DNA of 64,000 nucleotides from Cyclobacteriaceae bacterium (GTDB lineage: Bacteria; Bacteroidota; Bacteroidia; Cytophagales; Cyclobacteriaceae). Position numbers and translations under genes: made by a program. Positions 18,537-26,537 of this stretch are shown one piece after another. A model generated the notes under the pieces. That model saw nothing but the letters and a program-made list of their open reading frames with translations, searched no databases and was not told where the DNA came from. Positions within the stretch are counted from its first letter, which is position 1; each line of letters starts with the position of its first letter. Where the stretch lies: the NCBI GenBank assembly GCA_958296015.1, contig CATQIH010000020.1:124001-188000 (forward strand), written 5' to 3'.

Positions 18537-18749
18537 CTAAGCAACCATCACCTGCATTGGGGTAGAATGAGGTTCAGGAATTGGCTCTCCGTCTTCTTTC
18601 ATACCTTCAATATGAAATTCAATAGCTTGTTCAATAAGTTGCGCTACCTCTTTGTGGGTTTTCCCAACGGCTATGCATCCAGGCAGATCTGGCACATAGG
18701 CACCGTAACTGGTTGGACCTTTTTCTATAATCACTAGATACTCTTTCAT
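18537..18749 (-). CDS. hicB: HicB-family antitoxin
   Basis: A 70-aa antitoxin of a type II toxin-antitoxin pair, which neutralises HicA and usually represses its own promoter. The partial RNase-H-like fold is visible: YLVIIEKGPTSYGAYVPDLPGCIAVGKTHKEVAQLIEQAIEFHIEGM. It is short, with little room for a DNA-binding C-terminus, so autoregulation is uncertain. Its start overlaps the hicA stop by 4 nt (translational coupling). Confidence 0.9.
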   Translation of the reverse strand: MKEYLVIIEKGPTSYGAYVPDLPGCIAVGKTHKEVAQLIEQAIEFHIEGMKEDGEPIPEPHSTPMQVMVA

Positions 18750-18937
18750 GACTTTTCAATTTGAGATTGCTTGTAAATACTTTTTAATGTCCCTACGGGC
18801 ATATCTAAGGATGACTTACCAGCTATCGTCACCGTTCCCATTTTGGTAGAATGCTTAAACTGCCGATGGCTTCCTTTTTGTTTGACTTGGTACCAACCAT
18901 CATCTTCAATCATTTTTATGACATCCTTTACTTTCAT
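18746..18937 (-). CDS. hicA: HicA-family mRNA interferase toxin
   Basis: A 63-aa dsRBD-fold toxin that cleaves mRNA independently of the ribosome. The sequence MKVKDVIKMIEDDGWYQVKQKGSHRQFKHSTKMGTVTIAGKSS shows the catalytic histidine in GSHRQF and the DGW and TVTIAGK signatures. The start at 18937 is chosen instead of the longer ORF (18976) because the HicA family begins at MKxKDV. It precedes hicB, the usual order. Confidence 0.9.
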   Translation of the reverse strand: MKVKDVIKMIEDDGWYQVKQKGSHRQFKHSTKMGTVTIAGKSSLDMPVGTLKSIYKQSQIEKS

Positions 18938-19030
18938 CAGTTCTTGCTTTGCCTTATAAATATAAGCAAATCGCAAATATCCACATTTAGATATTTAGCA
19001 ATCTTGCTGTATATCAAATTGTATGCAAAC

Positions 19031-19065
19031 AAAAAAAGCACTTACGAATTCTACTTCATAAGTGC
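19031..19065 (-). terminator. Terminator downstream of tRNA-Asn
   Basis: On the minus strand GCACTTA pairs with TAAGTGC and is followed by seven T, just after the tRNA 3' end. Confidence 0.85.
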
Positions 19066-19077
19066 CTAATAATCAAG

Positions 19078-19151
19078 CTCCTCCTGTTGGACTCGAACCA
19101 ACGACCTACTGATTAACAGTCAGCCGCTCTAACCAGCTGAGCTAAGGAGGA
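19078..19151 (-). tRNA. tRNA-Asn (anticodon GTT)
   Basis: A 74-nt cloverleaf on the minus strand: acceptor TCCTCCT/AGGAGGA, D arm AGCTCAGCTGGTTAGAGC, anticodon arm CTGACTGTTAATCAG with anticodon GTT, T arm TTGGTTCGAGTCCAA, discriminator G. CCA is not encoded. Confidence 0.96.
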
Positions 19152-19421
19152 GTGTTTGTCAATTGGAGTGCAATTCTAGCGGTTCCAGGTCATTTATGCA
19201 AACCATTCTCAAATATTTTTTTCTCACACGGCTGGTGTATCTGGCAAGCTATTGCTTCGTAAATTCACCAATGCATTTCATAAAATATTTCTAATTCATA
19301 TTTCAGCGAACCTTTTCTCAATATACTTTAGTTTAGCTATATTATAGGGCGCATCATGTGTGAATACTTCACATATACCATTTTCTGATGAATTTCCTTT
19401 TTGAATAGACAAATATCTTAT

Positions 19422-20897
19422 ATGAATAACAAGCAATTTTTTGCTGGAATGTTACTGGCTGCCCTGCTGGGCGGTGCAGTTGCCGTAGTTTTGATGCAAT
19501 GGATGAAAGATGATACGCCAGCGTATGCCACGTTTGGTGAGCAGCAACAGCAGGTACAGCTTTCCAAATACCTTGCAGATACCAACTTCATCGTGCCCCA
19601 GGGTATCAACTTTGTATACGCCGCAGAACGGGTTAGAGGAGGCGTTGTTTTTATCCGCTCCTTTTACAGTGGGAACAGCAGCAATACAGAACTGTCCAAT
19701 CCCTTTGAAGGTATGCATGATTTTTTTGGCGATCCCGGCAAGCAAAACAGAGGACCTTCCCGCTCATCCGGTTCTGGCGTGATTATTTCCGGCGATGGAT
19801 ATATTGCTACCAACAACCACGTCATCGAGAACGCAGAAAAGATAGAAGTGACGCTGGATGATAATCGTCTCTATGAGGCCGAAGTAGTGGGCACAGACCC
19901 TACCACAGACCTTGCCCTGCTCAAAATCAAAGCGAAAAATCTGCCATTTGTAGCTTTTGGCAACTCCGATGCTATCCACGTGGGCGAGTGGGTGCTGGCT
20001 ATCGGCAATCCGTTTGGCACGCTCACTTCCACGGTCACCGCCGGTATTATCAGTGCCAAGGCAAGAAACATCAATATTTTGCGTGATCAGGATAGAAGGC
20101 AAATAGAGTCGTTCATCCAGACAGATGCGGCTGTCAACCAGGGTAACAGCGGTGGTGCACTAGTCAACCTAAAGGGCGAACTGGTTGGTATCAATACGGC
20201 TATTGCCACGCCTACTGGCTCTTATGCCGGCTATTCGTTTGCTGTGCCTGTATCGCTGGTGCAAAAAGTGATGGATGATCTGCTCCAGTACGGTACAGTG
20301 CAACGCGCACTGTTAGGCGTTTCTATACAAAATATGGATGCTATGCTGGCACGCAACAAAGGGGTAGATCTGGTAACGGGCGTTTACGTAGATGATGTTC
20401 AAAAAAACAGTGCCTCACAACAGGCGGGCATCAAGCCGGGTGATATCATCCTAAAAATAGATGATAAAAAAGTGAACCATGTACCAGAACTTCAGGAACT
20501 CATTGCCAGAAACCGGCCCGGCGACAAAGTGCAGGTAACCTACTGGCGAGATGGAGAAACCTACAATACCACGGCAGTCTTGCAAAGTATAGAAGGACTT
20601 ACAGAATTTATCTCCAAGCGTCCGGAAGTAGAGATCGAGGGGGCAGTCTTTGTGGCTCCTTCCTCAGCCACTTTGGAACAGCTGAGTATATCAAGCGGTG
20701 CCCAGGTGACGGATATAGGTCCGGGTAAATGGGCGGATGCAGGTCTGGAGAAAGGTTTTATTGTTACATCGATTGATAAAGAAGCTATACAAAGCGTTGA
20801 ACAACTCAAAAACGTGATGGAAAATAAAAAGGGCGGCATTCTGATTGAAGGTATAACATCTGAGGGAAAAAGGGTATTTTATGGGTACGGGTGGTAA
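19422..20897 (+). CDS. HtrA/DegP-family serine protease with two PDZ domains
   Basis: Periplasmic, membrane-anchored protease/chaperone for misfolded envelope proteins. An N-terminal hydrophobic anchor (FFAGMLLAALLGGAVAVVLM) precedes a trypsin-like domain with triad His133 (ATNNHVIENAEK), Asp163 (DPTTDLALLKIK) and Ser243 (NQGNSGGALVNLKGE). PDZ1 covers ~290-380 (AGIKPGDIILKIDDKKVN) and PDZ2 ~400-490 (AGLEKGFIVTSIDKEAI). The ATG at 19422 is preferred to the TTG at 19401 because it gives a clean signal anchor. Monocistronic. Confidence 0.95.
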   Translation: MNNKQFFAGMLLAALLGGAVAVVLMQWMKDDTPAYATFGEQQQQVQLSKYLADTNFIVPQGINFVYAAERVRGGVVFIRSFYSGNSSNTELSNPFEGMHDFFGDPGKQNRGPSRSSGSGVIISGDGYIATNNHVIENAEKIEVTLDDNRLYEAEVVGTDPTTDLALLKIKAKNLPFVAFGNSDAIHVGEWVLAIGNPFGTLTSTVTAGIISAKARNINILRDQDRRQIESFIQTDAAVNQGNSGGALVNLKGELVGINTAIATPTGSYAGYSFAVPVSLVQKVMDDLLQYGTVQRALLGVSIQNMDAMLARNKGVDLVTGVYVDDVQKNSASQQAGIKPGDIILKIDDKKVNHVPELQELIARNRPGDKVQVTYWRDGETYNTTAVLQSIEGLTEFISKRPEVEIEGAVFVAPSSATLEQLSISSGAQVTDIGPGKWADAGLEKGFIVTSIDKEAIQSVEQLKNVMENKKGGILIEGITSEGKRVFYGYGW

Positions 20898-21225
20898 TAT
20901 TCTAACTTACCCAGACTTCTATTACTTGTAGCTATTCGACTGAATATGGATGCGTTACAGGTACTTTTTGTTCAGGATAACCAACAAATACTCGTAGTAT
21001 CCCAGAAAAAACACTTAATATTACTGTTATTTATTTGATAGTTGCTAAAGTAAGCGAGTAAGTATATAAAGAAAATACAGATTTTTTTTCTGCAAAATCA
21101 TTTAAATTGCACCATATAACCTCAAAAGATATATCAGCGATAAATTTTCGCTTTTTTATTGAAAACCCTCTTTTTGGTGCAGATTTTGTAATAATTGTGT
21201 AAAAAAATTAAAGCCTCTTTTAAGT
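20898..21225. other. Intergenic region without recognisable gene
   Basis: 328 nt, AT-rich, lying between the HtrA-like gene and the receiver gene. It should contain the receiver promoter. No repeat, RNA or ORF was recognised. Confidence 0.5.
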
Positions 21226-21639
21226 ATGTCAGATTCCCTTAAACACCGTGCAGTCATGTTGATTGATGACAATGAAATTGACAACCTCATCAACCAAAAA
21301 ATGATAGAAGCCGCCAATATATGTAACCACATATACACGCACTCCGGAGCAAAAAGTGCCATTGAGTTTCTCAAAAACATTGAAAAACTTGGTGAAGTAG
21401 GTCACTCTGTTCTGCCTGAAATTATTTTTCTGGACATCGATATGCCCCTGATGGACGGTTTTCAGTTTCTGGATGAGTTTGATAAATTGTCTGAGAATAC
21501 CAAAAAATACTGTCGTATCATCATGCTCACTTCTTCCATCAACCCACAGGATGTAAACAAGTCGCACAAATACAGCAGCGTAAAGCAATACATCAACAAG
21601 CCACTGACTCAAAAGAACCTGGAAAAGTTAGCCGTTTAA
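21226..21639 (+). CDS. Single-domain response regulator (CheY-like receiver)
   Basis: A 137-aa stand-alone receiver domain. The acidic pocket is in AVMLIDDNEIDNLI, the phospho-acceptor Asp is in EIIFLDIDMPLMDGFQFLDEF, the conserved Thr/Ser in RIIMLTSSINPQD and the conserved Lys in QYINKPLTQKNL. There is no output domain, so it should act by protein contact or in a phosphorelay. Partner kinases in the window without their own receiver are at 26538-30002 and 62919-64000; pairing is speculation. Confidence 0.94.
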   Translation: MSDSLKHRAVMLIDDNEIDNLINQKMIEAANICNHIYTHSGAKSAIEFLKNIEKLGEVGHSVLPEIIFLDIDMPLMDGFQFLDEFDKLSENTKKYCRIIMLTSSINPQDVNKSHKYSSVKQYINKPLTQKNLEKLAV

Positions 21640-21660
21640 TTTTTACAGAAACTTAAATCA

Positions 21661-21693
21661 AAACCATGATAGTCTACTATCGTGGTTTTTTTG
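21661..21693 (+). terminator. Terminator after the receiver gene
   Basis: AAACCATGATAGT / ACTATCGTGGTTT stem (one G-T pair), followed by TTTTTTG. Confidence 0.88.
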
Positions 21694-21930
21694 TGTTTAC
21701 GGGTATGCCAGAGGCGTTCCACTATTGTTCTCTACCCGCTAAGGTGACCTGCGAGACCGTTCTTTGGCGGCACAGACCACGAAGCCACGCGGCAAATAAT
21801 AAACAATGGTATACACTTTAGACAGTAGCACGGGATGGAAAACATGAGTAGAGTGCTTCCACAATGAATTAGATCAGTATTGTTATAGCATTACCTCCTG
21901 AATTGATAAAATGAAACAATTTATTAGAGC
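21694..21930. repeat. Probable interspersed noncoding repeat between terminators
   Basis: The GC-richer segment GGTATGCCAGAGGCGTTCC...GACCTGCGAGACCGTTC...GGCGGCACAGACCACGAAGCC sits between two terminators. It looks like an interspersed repeat rather than a gene. I recall similar text from other Bacteroidota intergenic regions, but this was not checked. Confidence 0.35.
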
Positions 21931-21963
21931 AAAAAAAAAGACCGGAAATCGTTCCAGTCTTTT
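21931..21963 (-). terminator. Terminator for the 21985-23424 gene
   Basis: Minus strand AAAAGACTGGAA / TTCCGGTCTTTT (one mismatch) with a long T-run. Confidence 0.85.
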
Positions 21964-21984
21964 CTATTGAATTAACATCATTTG

Positions 21985-23424
21985 CTAACAGAGCTTGTTG
22001 ACAAAGCCATCGTCCATCTTAATCAACATGGTCGGAGAGAAATTCTCCATTTTGAACCGGTTAAACCTTTCGGTCAATGCCTGTATCTTATTGTATTTAT
22101 CGCGCTTCACATCTGAGACTGATATTTTCAGTATTTTGCTGAACACTACGATAGATTCACAATTTTCTTTGCCTAGCAATCTCACCTGTCGCTGAATACT
22201 GTTAGACAACTGGTTGAACAAATCGTAATCGTTCATTAAACAGTATTGAAGTGCCAGCACTGCTTTTACCTCGAGCTGTGCATAAGGATACTTCTTCAGG
22301 CTTGTCTCGTTCAGCAGGTTATTGATCCAGCGCGCCGCTTCGTTGTATTTGCCAGCATAATAGCAGGATAGCGAACGATAAACCACGTACGTTACATATT
22401 TTGGCGTATCATCCATATCGCACTCAAAGTCATGGAAAAGCATCTCGTTTTCTTCGTAGAGCGTGTTTTCATTGTCCAGACGGTGAGCGCGCTCAATCTT
22501 GCTGATCAGAAACTGAGCAGGAGATGTGTGGAAGCTATAATTAGTGAGCAACGTAGATGCTGCATCGTTTACTCCTTCATAAAAGTCTTCCGCTTTTCTG
22601 TATACCTTATAATGGTTGTAGTATTCCAGTCTGAGTAATTCGTATACCAGTTGCAGGTGGTGATAGATAGAATCCAGATAGTAGGAGTTAAGTATCTCCT
22701 GCATTTTATCCAGAATGTCTTCAATCGGCTCCATGTTGGCATCGTTGATGGCTTCTTCTATCACAAACAATCTGTGGAAAATGTTGAGGCAACTCTGGTA
22801 GATGTATAGCCGGTGAGACTCATACAGGTTACAGAGATTGTTCATCTCATCAGCCAGCAGGGTTAACTCAAGTTTGTGGATGTCTTCTCGTGACAAAGCA
22901 TATTCACCATATTTTTTATAGTATTGAGACAGCAGTTCTTCAGCTTTGTCTACCGCCAACATATAGGCTACATGTTTGTTGTAAAGCTGCGAGTAACTGA
23001 AGTGATCGGGCGTGTTGATATGAAGTTTCCTTAGTGTCTTATAGATGATCGTAAGTTCACTGGGAAGGTCATAGTCAAGCAGTTCTTTCTCAATCTTCTT
23101 GAGCGTAGCAATAGCAATGGCTTTCTTTTTGGTAAAGATCACCTCGTTGATGTTTGCCACCTTCTTGATCAGATCGGTACGAGGGTTTTCCATCTGTTGC
23201 AACAGATATTCCTCGATCTTCTGGTTGAGACGAGAGCGAAGAGTATAGTAAGCATTTGTGTTTACCCCCAACTCGTCCATGATCTTGTTATCTGATAAAG
23301 ATCGTTCGCGCATCGCTTTCAGCAAATGTGCAGACTTTTCTGCACTGTTCTCCATTAGAGAATCATGGATTGATTGATAGTCAGTATCAGACAACTGCTT
23401 AATAATGTTTTTTAACTTCGCCAT
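21985..23424 (-). CDS. Conserved helical (TPR-like) cytoplasmic protein, unknown function
   Basis: A 479-aa protein without signal peptide, almost entirely helical and rich in Tyr, Leu and charged residues. The N-terminus has a possible helix-turn-helix-like segment (SDNKIMDELGVNTNAYYTLRSRLNQKI). The remainder suggests degenerate TPR-type repeats (YVVYRSLSCYYAGKYNEAARWINNLLNE). I do not recognise a named family, although similar helical proteins occur in Cytophagales. It is separated by ~500 nt from the divergent HAD gene and ends at a strong terminator. Confidence 0.75.
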   Translation of the reverse strand: MAKLKNIIKQLSDTDYQSIHDSLMENSAEKSAHLLKAMRERSLSDNKIMDELGVNTNAYYTLRSRLNQKIEEYLLQQMENPRTDLIKKVANINEVIFTKKKAIAIATLKKIEKELLDYDLPSELTIIYKTLRKLHINTPDHFSYSQLYNKHVAYMLAVDKAEELLSQYYKKYGEYALSREDIHKLELTLLADEMNNLCNLYESHRLYIYQSCLNIFHRLFVIEEAINDANMEPIEDILDKMQEILNSYYLDSIYHHLQLVYELLRLEYYNHYKVYRKAEDFYEGVNDAASTLLTNYSFHTSPAQFLISKIERAHRLDNENTLYEENEMLFHDFECDMDDTPKYVTYVVYRSLSCYYAGKYNEAARWINNLLNETSLKKYPYAQLEVKAVLALQYCLMNDYDLFNQLSNSIQRQVRLLGKENCESIVVFSKILKISVSDVKRDKYNKIQALTERFNRFKMENFSPTMLIKMDDGFVNKLC

Positions 23425-23922
23425 TTGAGTTTTTTTAAAATTGTAGCCTTTGGTTTTTTAAATTTGTTGAAACAATAATAATAAAAAATTGCTGTTTCTG
23501 ACAATATGCATGGTTTCTACATGAAATGAACACGATGGATGGGAAGTAATAATTTACGGGTACTTACGCTAAAACTTTTGAAAGAAAATAAACAGCACGG
23601 CACAACCTATCATTATATAAACTTACGATTTACCTTTTCGTATAATTAGTCTTTAATTCAGCCATTCTGCTATAAATATACACTATGTAATATTATGTGG
23701 AGAGAATTATAAAAATTCAGGTTATTTATTTGCCTTTTTCGTAGGTAAAGCGTCTTTTTTTAGATAAATAAAAAAGTCATTTTTTGACCCGGAAGAATGT
23801 TTGTATATTTTACCGGACAGAAATACCCGTAAAAAACACAACATAATATTCACAACCTCTCTGTATCTTTTCCTGAAAACGGCAACAATCCTATAACTTA
23901 GCGGCTCAAAAAGACATACGTT
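23425..23922. other. Long AT-rich divergent intergenic region
   Basis: 498 nt between divergent genes, which should contain both promoters. It is very AT-rich with A and T runs. No RNA gene, repeat or ORF could be supported. Confidence 0.5.
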
Positions 23923-24606
23923 ATGCCGTTAAGAGTAATAGCCTTTGATGCAGATGACACCCTTTGGGTGAACGAACCTTATTTTCGCGATACAGAAAAA
24001 GCTTTGTACGCCCTGATGCAAGATCACTTTCCGGAAGATGTTGTCAATGAAATCCTTTTTAAGGTAGAAATAGACAATCTACCGCTTTATGGCTACGGCA
24101 TCAAAGGCTTTATGCTGTCGATGATAGAAGCGGTTATACAGCTATCCGGCCAGGCACTTCCTATTACTTTTATTGAACAGATTCTGCTTTTGGGAAAAAA
24201 CATGCTGGACAAGCCGGTGGAGTTGCTGGATGATGTAGAAGAGATACTAGCAGCATTGCAAGGCAGATACCGACTTATTCTGGCTACCAAAGGTGATCTG
24301 CTCGACCAGCAACGTAAACTGATGAAATCAGGACTTGGCAAATACTTTCACCATATTGAAGTGATGATCGACAAACGTGAGAGCGATTACCAGAGCCTCA
24401 TGACTCGCCTGGATATTGAGCCTAGCGAGTTTATGATGGTAGGCAATTCCCTGAAGTCTGATATTGTGCCTGTACTGGCACTGGGCGGACATGCCGTGCA
24501 CGTGCCCTTCCATACTACCTGGCTGCACGAACGTATGGAAGATATACCAAAGCACGGAAAATTTAGAGAACTTCACCGGCTGAAAGGGCTTTTACATATG
24601 CTATAA
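23923..24606 (+). CDS. HAD-superfamily hydrolase (phosphatase)
   Basis: A 227-aa cytoplasmic HAD phosphatase. Motif I is FDADDTLW (nucleophile Asp and acid Asp), motif II is RLILATKG, the motif III lysine is probably in EVMIDKRESDY, and motif IV is FMMVGNSLKSDI. The alpha-helical cap lies between motifs I and II (~20-90). The sequence resembles YjjG/GS1-like HAD proteins; substrate unknown. It stands alone in transcription. Confidence 0.92.
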   Translation: MPLRVIAFDADDTLWVNEPYFRDTEKALYALMQDHFPEDVVNEILFKVEIDNLPLYGYGIKGFMLSMIEAVIQLSGQALPITFIEQILLLGKNMLDKPVELLDDVEEILAALQGRYRLILATKGDLLDQQRKLMKSGLGKYFHHIEVMIDKRESDYQSLMTRLDIEPSEFMMVGNSLKSDIVPVLALGGHAVHVPFHTTWLHERMEDIPKHGKFRELHRLKGLLHML

Positions 24607-24739
24607 CTTGCGCCCTGCCAGTATTATAGATGATCTAACCCCAGATATTACACCTGTGTGGTTTATGGCGTGTTGCGTTCTGTATTCTCTGATAATACAC
24701 CTTATTTTAGGCATTGTGTATTTATCTATTTGCTAGGAA

Positions 24740-25897
24740 ATGATTAATAATAAATGCTGGCTTATTTTCTGGTGCGTCATACTTTCGTTGCCTGCGTTGT
24801 CGCAGGTGAGTATGGTTGAAAAAGCCTATAACCACCTGAAAGCCAACGAACTTGAAAAAAGTTTGGAAGCTATTGAACGTGCCGCTAGTCATGAGACTAC
24901 TCGTAAAGACCCTAAAACATGGTACCTGAAGGCTTATGTGCTGAAAGAGCTGTTCCGTGCGCATCTGGACTCGCCGACTTATCGTGAGCAAGCACTACAA
25001 GCCCTTAGCCAATGTAAACAATTGGATAATAAGCAAACATTTACAGAAGACTGTGATGCCATTGCGTCCTTTATATACATTAGCTATATGAATGATGCTA
25101 TACAATACCTAAATGCTGCAAAGTATACAGAGGCTATTGCTCTTCTTCAAACACTTGCTAAAGATAGCACAGATACCTATTATACAGAAGCACTCTATTA
25201 CAATGCTTATGCTCACCTGATGTCAGGCAAAGCGGCACAGGCTTATCCTATGTTTGAGAAGGCATTACAAATGGGCTACCAAGACCCGCTGGCTTACGAA
25301 CAGGTAGCCAAATTCTATATGGAACAAGGAAATACAGCACGAGCCGATGCTATACTTCAGCAGGGCAACAGTGCTTTTCCTTCAAACGAGCAGCTACAGA
25401 TCGCCATGTTAAATTATCATATGGCAACACGTCAATACCATAAGGCAGAAACATTGGTAGAAAACTATCTCTCAACGCATACAGCCGATGTGGAGGTGAT
25501 GCTGGTAGCAGGTACTATCTATGAGAAGCTTTTCCAACAAGATACTGCACGGGCAGAAAAATATTTTCTCAAAAGAAAAAGCACGTATCTGAACATACTC
25601 AAGATTGCTCCAGATAACGCAGTTGCCAATTACAACCTGGGTATTACACTTTACAATCAGGCGGTAAGTATCATCAATACTACAGATGTCTACAGCATGG
25701 ATATCGTAGCGTTCGATCATGTGCTAGGCAGTTGTACTGCGCTTTTCAAAGAGGCTTTGCCCTATCTTCAGAAAGCTTATAAGCTTGCCCCTGACAATTT
25801 AAATACGCTGAAAGCACTGGAAGGTATTTACTACAACCTCAATGACCAGGAGCAGATTGTGTGGGTTAAAGATAAAATCAAAACATTAGAACAATAA
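24740..25897 (+). CDS. Secreted tetratricopeptide-repeat protein
   Basis: A 385-aa exported protein with a signal peptide (CWLIFWCVILSLPALSQ). At least five TPR-like helical pairs follow: SMVEKAYNHLKANELEKSLEAI, ALYYNAYAHLMSGKAAQAYPMFEKAL, YEQVAKFYMEQGNTARADAIL, YHMATRQYHKAETLV and ALPYLQKAYKLAPDNLNTLKALEGIYYNL. It probably acts as a periplasmic scaffold. It lies 24 nt before the YfiR-like gene, so the two are likely co-transcribed. Confidence 0.88.
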   Translation: MINNKCWLIFWCVILSLPALSQVSMVEKAYNHLKANELEKSLEAIERAASHETTRKDPKTWYLKAYVLKELFRAHLDSPTYREQALQALSQCKQLDNKQTFTEDCDAIASFIYISYMNDAIQYLNAAKYTEAIALLQTLAKDSTDTYYTEALYYNAYAHLMSGKAAQAYPMFEKALQMGYQDPLAYEQVAKFYMEQGNTARADAILQQGNSAFPSNEQLQIAMLNYHMATRQYHKAETLVENYLSTHTADVEVMLVAGTIYEKLFQQDTARAEKYFLKRKSTYLNILKIAPDNAVANYNLGITLYNQAVSIINTTDVYSMDIVAFDHVLGSCTALFKEALPYLQKAYKLAPDNLNTLKALEGIYYNLNDQEQIVWVKDKIKTLEQ

Positions 25898-25921
25898 TAA
25901 TAGCGTTTAGCTAAACATCAT

Positions 25922-26476
25922 ATGCAAAAGATTTATTTATTCTGTGTTATCTTTTCCACAGCCATGTTCATTAGCTGTGGAACCGTCTTCTCTCAGGCAC
26001 TTCCGGCTGCCAATGAGAAAGTGCTTCCAAAGATTTATAGCGTCTATATTTACCATCTCACCAAGTATTTCTTATGGCCGCCTCAAAACCTTAACCAAGG
26101 CAATTTCATCATAGGCATTATAGGCAATGGCGAGATAAAAATTGACCAGGAACTACAGGCTATGGCCGAAACAAAGAAAGCAAACGGTCAGCAAATTGTG
26201 ATCAGGTATTTTAGCACCCCTGCTGAAATCACCTCTGACTGCCATATCATCTACATATCGTACGAAAATAGTAACTACCTCAGCGATGTGCTGATAAAAA
26301 CGCAGAAGACACCTGTGCTTGTTGTTACGGCCAAAGAAGGTCTGGGAAAGGTAGGAAGTCCTGTAAATTTTGTGACGGTTGATGGCAAAACTTCCTTTGA
26401 GTTGAATACTGATGCTATTGAAAAGCGGTCGCTGAAGTTTGCTCAGCAGCTCAAAGCCATTGCCACACTGATATAA
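25922..26476 (+). CDS. YfiR-like periplasmic protein (DUF4154)
   Basis: A 184-aa exported protein with signal peptide (IFSTAMFISCGTVFSQ). It resembles the YfiR/DUF4154 family: KIYSVYIYHLTKYFLWPP, NFIIGIIGNGEI, HIIYISYENSN, VLVVTAKEGLGKVGSPVNFVTVDGKTSFELN. In Pseudomonas, YfiR is a periplasmic repressor of the c-di-GMP cyclase YfiN. In Bacteroidota the family often neighbours signalling proteins, and here it faces the large sensor kinase convergently. Role in this organism is inference. Confidence 0.85.
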   Translation: MQKIYLFCVIFSTAMFISCGTVFSQALPAANEKVLPKIYSVYIYHLTKYFLWPPQNLNQGNFIIGIIGNGEIKIDQELQAMAETKKANGQQIVIRYFSTPAEITSDCHIIYISYENSNYLSDVLIKTQKTPVLVVTAKEGLGKVGSPVNFVTVDGKTSFELNTDAIEKRSLKFAQQLKAIATLI

Positions 26477-26537
26477 TCCAGAGTAGAATTTTACGAAAAT
26501 GATTCATATGTTCCAAAGCCGGACATGAAACTCTTTG